A DNA stretch of 64,000 bases from CAIVVT01 sp963838205 (GTDB lineage Bacteria > Acidobacteriota > Terriglobia > Bryobacterales > Bryobacteraceae), in contig CAWIQF010000012.1 in NCBI GenBank assembly GCA_963838205.1, forward strand, positions 62,001-126,000, read 5' to 3'. The position numbers and the translations under genes are program-made. Positions within the stretch are counted from its first letter, which is position 1. Each line of letters starts with the position of its first letter. Positions 46,736-55,340 of the stretch are shown here, piece by piece. The notes beneath the pieces are model-generated. The model was not told the DNA's origin. It worked only from the letters and a program-made list of their open reading frames with translations, and ran no database searches.

Positions 46736-47464
46736 ATGCCGGAGCGAAATATCCGCGCTTTCAATAACGATATAACAAGCCACGGCGGCTATGTGTATGC
46801 TACCGGCGAGCGCTGGTCTTCGCGTGTCACAACCGAGCGTCAGACCGATGAGATCGTATCTCTCCTGGAACGGAATTTCCCTCCGTCAGTCAAGATCGCG
46901 GATCTGGGTTGTGGCGATGGTACCTTCACCATTGAAATTGCCAGGAGATTCCGGCCCAGCCACATCTGGGGCATAGATCCCGCGGCCTTAGCGATTGAAG
47001 CGGCGCGACGGCGTATCACTCCCGACTTGGAGTCATCTGTCTCTTTCGAAGTCGGCAGCATTTATGAAGTGAAGCCTAAGCAGGGCGAAACGGTTGCGGT
47101 GATCCGTGGCGTATTGCATCATCTGGACGATGTCCGCGCCGCGATTGCCCATCTCGCTACGCAATTCCAGGCTATTATTATTCTCGAACCTAATGGGTAT
47201 AGCCCGATTCTGAAAATCATCGAGAAGCTATCTCCCTACCATAGGGCTCATGACGAGAAGTCATATTGGCCTCCCGCCTTAAACCGATGGTTCGAAACAA
47301 GTGGTTTCTCTGTATCCAGTCAGCTATGCTTCGGCCTGGTCCCGTGTTTCTGCCCTACGCCTGTAGCTAAGTTTCTGAAGATCGCAGAGCCCATCGTCGA
47401 AGCGGTACCGTTCGTTAAGAACGTGAGTTGCGGGACCAACCTCATTCTCTATAAGAAGAAATGA
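46736..47464 (+). CDS. Class I SAM-dependent methyltransferase
   Basis: 242 residues. Motif I is IADLGCGDGTFTIEIARRF, the acidic end of strand 2 is WGIDPAALAIEAA, and VIRGVLHHLDDVRAAIAHLA follows; then a variable substrate region with YWPPALNRWFETSGF. Codon use and GC are clearly lower than in the flanking genes, and the gene is set between repeat clusters, so it was probably acquired by transfer. No sugar, antibiotic or lipid cluster is around it to indicate a substrate. Confidence 0.85.
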   Translation: MPERNIRAFNNDITSHGGYVYATGERWSSRVTTERQTDEIVSLLERNFPPSVKIADLGCGDGTFTIEIARRFRPSHIWGIDPAALAIEAARRRITPDLESSVSFEVGSIYEVKPKQGETVAVIRGVLHHLDDVRAAIAHLATQFQAIIILEPNGYSPILKIIEKLSPYHRAHDEKSYWPPALNRWFETSGFSVSSQLCFGLVPCFCPTPVAKFLKIAEPIVEAVPFVKNVSCGTNLILYKKK

Positions 47465-47722
47465 CTCCGGCAGAGATGCAGTGACTTGACTCGACCTCCG
47501 GTAGGAGTGGCTGGATACCTCCGTGGTCTGGCTTCAAGCCACGCCTCTGGCGGACTCGCGATGGGTGTGAACCCCGCGCAGGATGCAAGGTATGCGCCCT
47601 GCACATCCTCGATAATGCGGCATAATGTCTAAATTCGCGGCGTGAGTGTCCGGCGCCCCGCAAAACTAAAGTTCGGGTGCGCTCGGGGACGGGTTGCCTT
47701 GCCGTGGGAGGAGCCCGGTACA

Positions 47723-48700
47723 ATGAAGAACATGAGGATTTTGCGTCTGGCCCTGATCGCCGGTAGTGCGTTGCTGGTTGCCCTTGCACAGACACCAGCC
47801 CCCCACGCCGCCAAGCCGGCCCCTGCGAAGACGGACCACAAATCGGCCCTCGATAAGCCGACGATGGAGGCCTTCGTCCGCCACCTTCTGCTCTGGAATC
47901 CCCAGGTCCAGATCACCGTCGGCGACCCCCAGCCGGCGTCCATCCATGGCTTCAAGAAGGTTACCGTGACCGGCTCATATCAGAAGACCACGATCGACGA
48001 AGTTTTCTATGTCTCCGACGACGGCCGCAAGATCGTCCGCGGAGTCATTTTCGACGTCGCCCTGAGTCCCTTCGACGAGCAGTTGAAGCTGCTGAAGACC
48101 GACCTCTCGCCTAGCCTCGGCACGCCCGGGGCCAAGGTCGTGATCGTGCTCTTCACCGATTTTCAGTGCCCCCATTGCCGCGAACTGGCCAAGAGCCTGC
48201 GCGAGAATCTGCTGAAGACCTACCCCAGCGACGTCCGGCTGTACCTCAAGGAGTTCCCGATCGAATCCATCCACCCCTGGTCCAAAGCAGCGGCCATGGC
48301 CGGCCGCTGCGTCTACCGCCAGGACGCGCAGGTCTTCTGGGATTACCACGACTTCGTCTTCGAGAGCCAGGACTCCCTGACCGCGGACAACCTGAAGGCC
48401 AAGGTGCTCGAATGGGCCGCCACGAAGAGCCTCGATACCATTCAGCTCGGCACCTGCATCGACACTCGCGCCACCGAAAAGGAAATCGACCGCAACATCG
48501 CGGAGGCCCGCGCGCTGGGCGTGAATCAGACCCCCATGATTTACATCAACGGGCGCCCGCTCGCCGGCAATATCCCCTGGGAGACGCTGAAATTCTACAT
48601 CGACGACGAGCTCGAGTACGCCAAAAAGACCGGCGCGGAGGCCGAAGAGTGCTGCCAGGTGAGCCTGCCGGGGGCACCGGCCGCCGCGGTCAAGAAGTGA
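47723..48700 (+). CDS. Periplasmic DsbA/DsbG-like thioredoxin-fold protein
   Basis: 325 residues from the ATG at 47723 (GGGAGGAG upstream). Signal peptide (LALIAGSALLVALAQ), an approximately 110-residue N-terminal domain (SIHGFKKVTVTGSYQKTTID), then a thioredoxin fold with the active site CPHC at residues 149-152 and the cis-Pro loop NQTPMIYINGR. The DsbA-type pattern points to disulfide exchange or isomerisation in the periplasm, which may matter for the many secreted and cytochrome proteins here. C-terminal tail has CC and is unique. Confidence 0.85.
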   Translation: MKNMRILRLALIAGSALLVALAQTPAPHAAKPAPAKTDHKSALDKPTMEAFVRHLLLWNPQVQITVGDPQPASIHGFKKVTVTGSYQKTTIDEVFYVSDDGRKIVRGVIFDVALSPFDEQLKLLKTDLSPSLGTPGAKVVIVLFTDFQCPHCRELAKSLRENLLKTYPSDVRLYLKEFPIESIHPWSKAAAMAGRCVYRQDAQVFWDYHDFVFESQDSLTADNLKAKVLEWAATKSLDTIQLGTCIDTRATEKEIDRNIAEARALGVNQTPMIYINGRPLAGNIPWETLKFYIDDELEYAKKTGAEAEECCQVSLPGAPAAAVKK

Positions 48701-49170
48701 CCGCCCAACATGCGCCCCGCGGTCTCCAGCTCGAAGTGGTTCAACGCGTCCGATCAAGACTACTGAGCGGCGATCAACCTGCTCGCGCCCGTTACGCTCG
48801 TCCGCTGCCGGAGGCAACGCCCGGGTCTGGGGTGGACTAGTCTCCCGCGTGCCCATTGAATCGCCGTGGATTGCGGGCCTGTGTGCTGAAACCCTGGGCT
48901 GTGAATTCATGCGCCGGCGGCCTGCCTTTCCGCGCCCTGCGGCGCACGGCGAATGGGTCCAGCTTGACCTCTCCTAATTCATAGAATCTGTAGGATACGG
49001 AGAAAATGGCCAACCTGGACCGCGCCGCCTCCGTCGAGCCCGGCTGGCGCGGTGCCCCCAAATCAGATCGCCCGGTGTACGCCGCGCCTCGCGCCTGCGT
49101 CTTGAATGCGAGTGCACGCCGCGCCCCTCCGCCGCGTCTTAGAATAGATGGCAGTATGCGCGGCGGTGCA
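48701..49170. other. Intergenic region without a recognised gene
   Basis: About 470 bases. A frame opens at 49006 and continues into the lytic transglycosylase gene, but its first 50 codons look random and lack a signal peptide, so the start is set later. No repeats of the families described here. Confidence 0.4.
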
Positions 49171-49851
49171 ATGAGAAGGCTATTCCTGACCTTGGCCCTG
49201 GCCGGTTCGCTCAGCGCGGCCGAGCAAGCCGTGCTCGATAACGGACTGCGCCTCAGCGCCGAGCGGATTGAACGCCAGGACGGCCGCCTGATTCTGTACA
49301 CCGCCGGCGGCGGCAGCATTGAACTGGACGCGGCCCGCGTCGTCGCCATTGAACAGTTGCCTTCCGCCCCGGCCGTCGCGCCCGCTGAGTCCGTCCCGCC
49401 CGCCATTCCGCTGGCGCCCGCGCCGCCCACGGTCGAACAGCGCTCCGTCCGCGAACTGGTCACCGACGCCGCCTTGCGCTACGGCCTGCCGCCGGCCTTC
49501 GTCCACAGCGTGGCCCAGGCCGAGTCGGACTATCAGCCCTCCGCGCTCTCGCCGAAAGGCGCCATCGGCGTGATGCAGCTTATGCCCGGCACCGCCCGCC
49601 AACTCGAAGCCGACCCTAAGGACCTCGCCCAGAACATCGATGCCGGCACGCGCCTGCTGCGCGAACTCCTGCTCAAGTACCAGGACACGGCGAACGGCGT
49701 GCGCCGGGCCCTTGCAGCTTACAACGCCGGCGCCGCCGCGGTGGATCGGTTCGGCGGCGTGCCGCCCTTCCCCGAGACCCAGAGCTACGTCGAGCGCGTC
49801 ATCGAGCTGTATTGGAAAAACGTGCACGCCGCCGCTTCCGCCTCGCACTGA
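49171..49851 (+). CDS. Secreted lytic transglycosylase-like protein
   Basis: 226 residues; the ATG at 49171 starts a signal peptide (RRLFLTLALAGSLSA). A short first domain (LDNGLRLSAERIERQDGRLI) is followed by a goose-lysozyme/SLT fold from about residue 95: catalytic Glu in SVAQAESDYQPSALSPKGAI, then GVMQLMPGTARQLEAD and RRALAAYNAGAAAVDRFGG. It cleaves peptidoglycan glycan strands in the periplasm. The size suits a single-domain housekeeping or trimming enzyme. The first domain may serve targeting. Confidence 0.85.
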   Translation: MRRLFLTLALAGSLSAAEQAVLDNGLRLSAERIERQDGRLILYTAGGGSIELDAARVVAIEQLPSAPAVAPAESVPPAIPLAPAPPTVEQRSVRELVTDAALRYGLPPAFVHSVAQAESDYQPSALSPKGAIGVMQLMPGTARQLEADPKDLAQNIDAGTRLLRELLLKYQDTANGVRRALAAYNAGAAAVDRFGGVPPFPETQSYVERVIELYWKNVHAAASASH

Positions 49852-50007
49852 GCGTTTCCGCTCCCTCCCACCCGCGTCTTTCTTGGCAAGAGGCTGAGAG
49901 TGGGTTTGATAGGATCACCCCCTCTCGGTCGCGGTGCGGTCTTCGCGCTCTGCCGAGTTGCAGAGGCCACAAGGAAGGGATGCCGGATGGCTCGCGGCCG
50001 GGAGCGA

Positions 50008-50087
50008 CTGGGCAATATTACCCAGCCAGCTATGTTATTTCTTTTAGAATCAGATAGTTAGAGAACACGTTGGGCAAAATTGCCCAA
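50008..50087. promoter_or_regulatory. Pair of 18-bp inverted repeats CTGGGCAATATTACCCAG / TTGGGCAAAATTGCCCAA
   Basis: Two near-identical palindromes with TGGGCAA-type arms, at 50008-50025 and 50070-50087, separated by an AT-rich spacer. They resemble a double operator or another REP family. No gene starts between them; the nearest is the minus-strand dehydrogenase more than 1 kb away. Confidence 0.4.
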
Positions 50088-50140
50088 TTGACTCGGCGCG
50101 AGCACTGAAAATTCCGAAAGCAAAGAACCGCAGGGAGAGT

Positions 50141-50337
50141 CTTGTGTTGTTACGGAGCCGCGACTGCAAGGAGCGGTCATGTGTTGTTACGGAGCCGCGA
50201 CTGCAAGGAGCGGTCATGTGTTGTTACGGAGCCGCGACTCCAAGGAGCGGTGGCCCGAGCGAGTAGTCGCGGCGAGGACACAACCGAACACCGCTCCTTG
50301 CAGTCGCGGCTCCGTCAGACAGTCGCGGCTCCGTCAC
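50141..50337. repeat. 37-bp tandem repeats of the GGAGCCGCGACTGCAAGGAG family plus inverted copies
   Basis: Three consecutive copies of a 37-base unit (50141-50176, 50177-50213, 50214-50250), each reading TGTTGTTACGGAGCCGCGAC followed by TGCAAGGAGCGG, with one base change in copy three. Inverted copies follow at 50290-50337. The whole can fold into a long hairpin. Same family as at 32431 and 46508. Confidence 0.9.
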
Positions 50338-50404
50338 GCGGCGCGGGCCGACTCCCTGACGGCGAGCGGCTCGGTAACGCAAGTCTCCGCGACAGCTCAC
50401 TGGC

Positions 50405-51361
50405 TCAGCCGCCCGCTCGCAGCAGCACCTTGATGACGCCCGTCTCCTGCGCCCGGGCGAACGCCTCCGGCGCTTGCGACAGCGGATATTCCGCCGAAAT
50501 CATCTCGTTCAAATGCAGCCGGCCGGTCTTGAGCAGCCGCAACGCCGGCTCGAACCGCCCGCAGCGTGAGCCCACCAGCGTGATCTCATTCACCACCACC
50601 GGCGCGGCGTCCAGCGCCACCGCGCCGTGGACCGTCGATTTCATGACGACGGTCCCGCGCGGCCGCGTCAGCGCCACCGCCGCCGCCAGCCCGCCGGCCG
50701 AGCCCGTCGCCTCCACCGTGTAGTCGAATCGCGCCCGCGGCAGCCGCCCGCTGCGGTGCGTCTGGCAGCCCGCCGCCGCCGCGATGCGCAGCTTCTCCGC
50801 GTGCCGCCCGTAGAGGTGTACCTCGGCCCCGTGGCAGGCCAGCACCTGCGCCACCAGCAGCCCCAGCTTCCCGTCGCCCAGCACGGCCACCGGCGCGCCT
50901 TTGGGGATGCGGACCTGGTCCAGAATCTCGCACGCCGCCGCGATCGGCTCGGTGAACACGGCGTGCTCGTCCGGCACCGTGCGCGGCACTGCCCGCAGAT
51001 TCGCCTCGGGCAACGTCAGGTATTCGGCGAAAGCGCCCGGGTGCCGCACGATGCCCAGCACCGTGCGCCGCCCGCAGTGCCGCCCCAGCCCGCGCGCGCA
51101 CCAGTCGCACGCGCCGCAGGCCAGGTTGATTTCGCCCACCACGCGCTGGCCCAGCCACGTCGAGCCCTCCGGCCCGACCACTTCGCCCACGAATTCATGG
51201 CCCGGCCGCCCGCGAAAACCATAGTAGCCGCGCAGCAGCTCGATGTCGGTATTGCAGATGCCCGCGAGAATCAGCCGGATCAGCGCGAATCCCGGCTTGG
51301 GGCTGGGCCTGGGCGCCTGCCGGAGGCTCACGCGACCCTGTTCGATGTGTACGGAAAGCAT
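50405..51361 (-). CDS. Zinc-type alcohol dehydrogenase-like oxidoreductase
   Basis: 318 residues, MDR superfamily. Catalytic zinc ligands in AGICNTDIELLRG and GRPGHEFVGEVV; structural zinc region NLACGACDWCARGLGRHCGR; NAD(P)-binding VAVLGDGKLGLLVAQVL. It oxidises an alcohol or polyol in the cytoplasm. Slightly short for the family at the C-terminus. It is divergent from thrC by about 80 bases. The ATG at 51361 was preferred to the TTG at 51370 because the family starts there. Confidence 0.88.
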   Translation of the reverse strand: MLSVHIEQGRVSLRQAPRPSPKPGFALIRLILAGICNTDIELLRGYYGFRGRPGHEFVGEVVGPEGSTWLGQRVVGEINLACGACDWCARGLGRHCGRRTVLGIVRHPGAFAEYLTLPEANLRAVPRTVPDEHAVFTEPIAAACEILDQVRIPKGAPVAVLGDGKLGLLVAQVLACHGAEVHLYGRHAEKLRIAAAAGCQTHRSGRLPRARFDYTVEATGSAGGLAAAVALTRPRGTVVMKSTVHGAVALDAAPVVVNEITLVGSRCGRFEPALRLLKTGRLHLNEMISAEYPLSQAPEAFARAQETGVIKVLLRAGG

Positions 51362-51441
51362 AGGCGTCAAAGAGGTTCGTCCCCGCGCACGCGCCTTCGC
51401 CGGCGGAGCCGCGCGCTCCCTGCTGATAGAATGACAGGTTC

Positions 51442-52770
51442 GTGCCTGCTCAACTCAGTTGCATCGACGCGGCCTGCGGCGCCTCATTCCCGATCGACGA
51501 TGTGCTCTACGCCTGCCCGCGCTGCGGCGCTCTGCTGGCCGTGGAATACCCCGGCCTGCGCGTGGACCCCGCCGCGCTGAAACGCACCTGGCGCGAGCGC
51601 CGCATGTCGAACGCCCCGCTCGACCAGTCCGGCGTGTGGCGCTATCGCGAGCTGATTCCGTTCCTCGACTTCGACCGCCATGCCGTGGCCACGCTGCGGG
51701 AGGGCAATACGCCGCTGCTCGCCGCGCCTCGTGCCGCCCAATACGCCGGCCTGGACAGTCTGGTTTTCAAGCACCAGGGCTTCAACCCCACCGGCTCGTT
51801 CAAGGACAACGGGATGACCTGTGGCGCTTCGCAGGCGCTGCGGCTCGGACTGCGGCGCGTGGCCTGCGTCTCCACCGGCAACACTTCGGCCTCCATGGCG
51901 GCCTATGCCGCCGTCGCCGGGTTGACCGCCGTGATCTTCCTGCCGCACGGCAACATTAGTTTCGGCAAACTGGCCCAGGCGCTCGAGTACGGCGCGCTGA
52001 CCTTGCAGGTCGAGGCCAATTTCGACCAGATTCTCGCGCTGGTGCGCGTGCTGGCCGAAAAGACCGGCATTTATCTGTTGAACTCGATGAATCCGTTCCG
52101 GCTGGAAGGGCAGAAGACGATCATGGTCGAGATGCTCGACCAGCGCGACTGGCGCGTGCCGGATTGGGTCGTCGTCCCGGGCGGCAATCTGGGCAATGTC
52201 TCGGCCTTCGGCAAGGGATTGCGCGAGTTGCTGGCGCTGGGTTTCATCGATCGCCTGCCCAAGCTAGCCGTGATTCAGGCCGCCGGCTCGGCGCCGCTGT
52301 ACGATTACTTTCATGCGGCTGCCAAGGGCGAATTCCGGGCGGTCCAGAATCCCGAGACGTTGGCCACGGCGATCCGCATCGGCGACCCGGTTTCGTGGCC
52401 CAAGGCGATGCACGAAATCGCCACGTCGGGCGGCACGGTGGAACGCGTGACGGAACAGGAAATCGCCGACGCCAAAGCAGTGATAGGTCGTTGCGGCATC
52501 GGTTGCGAGCCCGCTTCGGCAGCCACCCTGGCCGGGCTGCGCAAGCTCGTCGCCGCCGGCACCGTGCAGCCGGGCGCGGACGTGGTGGCAGTGCTGACCG
52601 GCAATGTGCTGAAGGACCCGGACTACATCTACCGCTACCACACCGGGCAACTGCAAACGCCGTCAGGAGTTACGATTGAGCCGCGATTCGGGAATGCGCC
52701 CCGGGTGGTGCCCAACGATCCGGACCGGATCGCCGCCGTGCTCGCGGAAACGTCTGCTCCCGGCGCATAA
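51442..52770 (+). CDS. thrC: Threonine synthase
   Basis: 442 residues from the GTG at 51442. PLP fold type II enzyme that converts O-phosphohomoserine to threonine. N-terminal cysteine pairs (CIDAACGASF...CPRCGALL) resemble a zinc ribbon seen in many ThrC. PLP lysine in NPTGSFKDNGM, phosphate loop STGNTSASMAAYA, then NPFRLEGQKTIMVE and VVPGGNLGNVSAFGKGL. No hom or thrB gene is in the window. Confidence 0.95.
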   Translation: MPAQLSCIDAACGASFPIDDVLYACPRCGALLAVEYPGLRVDPAALKRTWRERRMSNAPLDQSGVWRYRELIPFLDFDRHAVATLREGNTPLLAAPRAAQYAGLDSLVFKHQGFNPTGSFKDNGMTCGASQALRLGLRRVACVSTGNTSASMAAYAAVAGLTAVIFLPHGNISFGKLAQALEYGALTLQVEANFDQILALVRVLAEKTGIYLLNSMNPFRLEGQKTIMVEMLDQRDWRVPDWVVVPGGNLGNVSAFGKGLRELLALGFIDRLPKLAVIQAAGSAPLYDYFHAAAKGEFRAVQNPETLATAIRIGDPVSWPKAMHEIATSGGTVERVTEQEIADAKAVIGRCGIGCEPASAATLAGLRKLVAAGTVQPGADVVAVLTGNVLKDPDYIYRYHTGQLQTPSGVTIEPRFGNAPRVVPNDPDRIAAVLAETSAPGA

Positions 52771-52790
52771 CGCCGCGCCGCATCGTTCTC

Positions 52791-52944
52791 GAAAACCACC
52801 GTGATCTGACCGCGAAATCACCGTAGTTTCCCGGTGAAAACACGGTTCGAACGCGGCGAATCACGGTGTTTTTACGGTGAAGACATGGTCCGCGCATGGT
52901 GAAATGACGGTGATTCCACGGTCCAAACACCGCTCGGGCATGGC
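52791..52944. repeat. Degenerate CACGGTGA/TCACCGT repeats
   Basis: At least seven variants of (C)ACGGTGA(A/T)TT and its complement occur in 150 bases just after thrC, e.g. CCGGTGAAAACACGGT. The same motif is found at 25024-25136 (around the terminator) and inside the pcrA linker at 60669-60690. It looks like another degraded dispersed family. Confidence 0.55.
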
Positions 52945-52986
52945 GCGGCGGTACTGAAAAACAGGGAGCGAAGCGGCGAAGGGGTC

Positions 52987-53028
52987 CCAAAAGGAAGGAG
53001 CCCGCAGCCGGACTCCGGCGGCGGGCTC
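52987..53028 (-). terminator. Rho-independent terminator on the minus strand
   Basis: On the minus strand a stem GAGCCCGC/GCGGGCTC with inner GCCGGA pairing is followed by CTTCCTTTTGG. It would end a short minus-strand transcript coming from about 53.2-53.6 kb, where no ordinary gene is annotated. Confidence 0.65.
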
Positions 53029-53142
53029 TCCAGGTAGCTCAAGAAGTTCAGACTGCGACTCTGAACTCGCGTGCTCAATGGCCGGTCCACAAGATCTGCG
53101 GCCCCCACTGAAAGGGACCTGAGCTAGCAGGAACGGCGAACC

Positions 53143-53230
53143 TCAGCTATCGGCCACCTCGCACTTGGATCTACTACCAATATTCATTAGCTTCTGGATC
53201 ACCTCCTTTCTTCAGCGTTGAAACGATCAT
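53143..53230 (-). other. Small-peptide locus with full-length anti-SD complement
   Basis: The minus strand reads AGAAAGGAGGTGATCC (53196-53211), complementary to the extreme 3' end of typical 16S rRNA, and then ATG at 53187 opens a 14-residue frame MNIGSRSKCEVADS. A second, overlapping frame from the ATG at 53230 reads MIVSTLKKGGDPEANEYW and stops twice. Which, if either, is translated is unknown. The spacing from GGAGG to the ATG at 53187 is 14 bases, longer than usual. Confidence 0.35.
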
Positions 53231-53420
53231 AAATCCGTATGGAGGAAGATTCAAGCATAAAAGAAACAAGAACGCAAGATTTTGTTGTTTCAATTTCAAG
53301 ACCCCACCCGATAGCAGCCTGCAGGAGAATTCCCACGGCAGAACCTCCCGGGAGACGGCGTCCGGCGGAACCCTGGGCGGCGCGGCGGCAGCTTGGCGCC
53401 AAGCGGTGAGCGCGGGCTGA

Positions 53421-53457
53421 TTAAAGAAAAGCCCTGCCGGCCGGAAGACGGCAGGGC
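53421..53457 (-). terminator. Second rho-independent terminator on the minus strand
   Basis: GCCCTGCCG...CGGCAGGGC (9-bp stem, nine-base loop) followed on the minus strand by TTTTCTTTAA. It lies 200 bases upstream of the small-peptide locus, implying a separate short minus-strand transcript from about 53.5-53.6 kb. Confidence 0.7.
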
Positions 53458-53494
53458 CGCAGGCAACTCCCACCAAATTAAGGAGACCGCCGCA

Positions 53495-53566
53495 ATGGTC
53501 AGGCCCAACGCTGCAGTTTTGTTTCCAGATCTAATCCGAAGAAAAGAAAGACCAATCCCATATTAA
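53495..53566 (+). CDS. Possible 23-residue leader peptide
   Basis: ATG at 53495 with AAGGAG 9 bases upstream opens MVRPNAAVLFPDLIRRKERP then IPY and TAA. It precedes the MFS gene by 90 bases. Composition is unremarkable and it may be chance; I list it because of the good ribosome-binding site. Confidence 0.25.
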   Translation: MVRPNAAVLFPDLIRRKERPIPY

Positions 53567-53655
53567 CTATTCCATAATCAGGAGATTTCACGGCTGCGGT
53601 CCGGAATTTGGAAGAGTTGCCCGGACGGAGCGGTGCGTGGGGGTACAATACGAGA

Positions 53656-54903
53656 GTGCAACCTCAGCCGGAGATCCCGCCGGCGCTGCAGCATCCACAG
53701 GATCCGCCTGCCGATCCGCCCGCGCTTGGCGCCGCTATCGTCTTCAAAACGCTGGCCGGGCTGCTGATTTCGGGGCTGCTGCTGGCGCTGCCGGGTGCCA
53801 TCCTGCCGTTCTGGCGGCACCACATCGAATCCCGGTATCTGCTGATTGCGTTTTACTTTTTGGCTCAGAACGCGGGACTGCTGGGAGCCCGGCTGTGGGC
53901 GCCGCGGCTGGGGCGGGCGTACGGCCTGGCGGCCGCGATGAGTGCCTCCTGCTGGCTGGCGGTGGGGGGACTGCTGGTGATGGGCGTGTTTTTACCGGAG
54001 GCGCACTGGGGCTGGCGGGTGGGCGGGCTGTTTCTCACCGGCTCGGCGGCCGGATTGATGAACGTGGCGGTCATTGCGAGCACGAGTGGGGCCTATGAGC
54101 GCCATCCGGCGGCGGCGGCCAACGTGGGCGGCATGTTTTATGGGACCGGCTGCCTGCTTTGCGCGCTGGCGATCGGCGGCAGCTATTTCAGCTACACCTT
54201 TCCACTGACGGCTCTGCTGCTGCTCCTGCTGCCGGCCGGCGGTTGCCTGCTGTATGCCCACGCCAGGATCCCGGACCAGACCCAGCGGGTGGCCACAAAC
54301 TGGGCCGAGACCGCGCGCGAGTTCCGTTCTCCGGCCGCCATCCTGCTGGCGCTGCTGTTGTTCGTCCAATTCGGCAACGAGGGCGCCATCGGGGGCTGGC
54401 TGGCATTGTTTCTGACGCAGAAGATCGGCATGAGCCCGGCCAGCTCCATCTTCCTCCTGGCGTTGTACTTTGCGGCGCTGCTGGGCGGCCGGATCCTGGC
54501 GCAGGTGCTGCTGGGAAGCGTGGGCCACGGGCGGATGCTGTTCGGCTCGGTGCTGATGGGTTTGTTCGGGTGCCTGATTCTGGCCTTCACAAACAACTTA
54601 TTCGGCGCGGTGACGGGGGTACTGCTGTGCGGCCTGGCCTTCTCGGCGGTGCTGCCGCTGACATTCGAGCGAATCGGGGACCGTTTCCCGTACTTCCGGC
54701 CCGGCTTTTCCTATGGTATTTTCTCGATTGCGCTGACCGGCGGCCTGCTGGCGCCGGCCTCGATCGGGCTGTATGCCTACTGGTTCGGCATCGATGTGGT
54801 GATGGTCGTGCCAATGTGCGGCTCGATCCTGGTGCTGCTGCTGGTCCTGCTGATTTTCCTCGAGGCGCGCCTGCACGCCAGCGCGAAAGCCGCGCGGGTC
54901 TGA
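53656..54903 (+). CDS. MFS transporter
   Basis: About 415 residues from the GTG at 53656. Twelve hydrophobic segments are visible from LAGLLISGLLLALPGAILP to VPMCGSILVLLLVLLIFLEA, with short loops and an RLGRAYG segment after helix 2, in the place of the MFS loop 2-3 motif. The fucose/sugar-transporter-like pattern (helix 7 FGNEGAIGGWLALFL) suggests a sugar or small-solute permease, but no substrate can be given. Probably monocistronic; 72 bases before rpmE. Confidence 0.8.
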   Translation: MQPQPEIPPALQHPQDPPADPPALGAAIVFKTLAGLLISGLLLALPGAILPFWRHHIESRYLLIAFYFLAQNAGLLGARLWAPRLGRAYGLAAAMSASCWLAVGGLLVMGVFLPEAHWGWRVGGLFLTGSAAGLMNVAVIASTSGAYERHPAAAANVGGMFYGTGCLLCALAIGGSYFSYTFPLTALLLLLLPAGGCLLYAHARIPDQTQRVATNWAETAREFRSPAAILLALLLFVQFGNEGAIGGWLALFLTQKIGMSPASSIFLLALYFAALLGGRILAQVLLGSVGHGRMLFGSVLMGLFGCLILAFTNNLFGAVTGVLLCGLAFSAVLPLTFERIGDRFPYFRPGFSYGIFSIALTGGLLAPASIGLYAYWFGIDVVMVVPMCGSILVLLLVLLIFLEARLHASAKAARV

Positions 54904-54975
54904 AGCCCCCGGCGCAACCCCGGCGCGCAGCCGAAACGGGGAATATGTTAAATTAAAAAGAAAAAGGACCACCCG

Positions 54976-55221
54976 ATGAAAGCTGGCATCCATCCCGCCT
55001 ACAATGTTGTGAAAGTGACCTGCGCGTGCGGCAGCACGTTCCAGACCCGCTCGACGCACAAGGGCGACTTGCGCGTTGAAATCTGCTCCAGTTGCCACCC
55101 CTTCTACACCGGCCGGCAAAAGCTGGTCGATACGGAAGGCCGCGTCGACCGCTTCGTGAAGAAACTGGCCAAGTCGGCCGAGGTGAAGCGCAAGCGCGCC
55201 GAGGGCGTGGCCGCGAAGTAG
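54976..55221 (+). CDS. rpmE: 50S ribosomal protein L31
   Basis: 81 residues starting MKAGIHPAYNVVKVTCACGS, with FQTRSTHKGDLRVEICSSCHPFYTGRQKLVDTEGRVDRF. The cysteines in CACGS and CSSCH form the zinc site of the C+ type of L31. A component of the large subunit that bridges subunits. A strong terminator follows at 55274. Confidence 0.97.
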   Translation: MKAGIHPAYNVVKVTCACGSTFQTRSTHKGDLRVEICSSCHPFYTGRQKLVDTEGRVDRFVKKLAKSAEVKRKRAEGVAAK

Positions 55222-55273
55222 CCCGGCTGGACGGCGCAGCCGTTCCGATTTCAGTTTGCCCCGCAAGCACAAG

Positions 55274-55310
55274 ATGGCGTCAGCGGCGATTCGCCGGCTG
55301 ACGCCATTTT
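55274..55310 (+). terminator. Rho-independent terminator after rpmE
   Basis: ATGGCGTCAGC/GCTGACGCCAT forms an 11-bp stem with a GGCGATTCGCCG top that itself pairs, followed by TTT. It is 53 bases past the rpmE stop. Confidence 0.8.
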
Positions 55311-55340
55311 CGATTCATACGGACTGCGCAGAACCCCGAG

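Noticed and set aside
49880..49925. CTGAGAG-like piece resembling a TPP riboswitch
   Set aside because: Only the CTGAGA core is present; the paired ACC...CCTGATC part and a thiamine gene downstream are absent.
53196..53211. Fragment of 16S rRNA 3' end (GGATCACCTCCTTTCT)
   Set aside because: Only about 18 bases match and no further rRNA sequence surrounds it. On the opposite strand it is more simply a full-length Shine-Dalgarno sequence.
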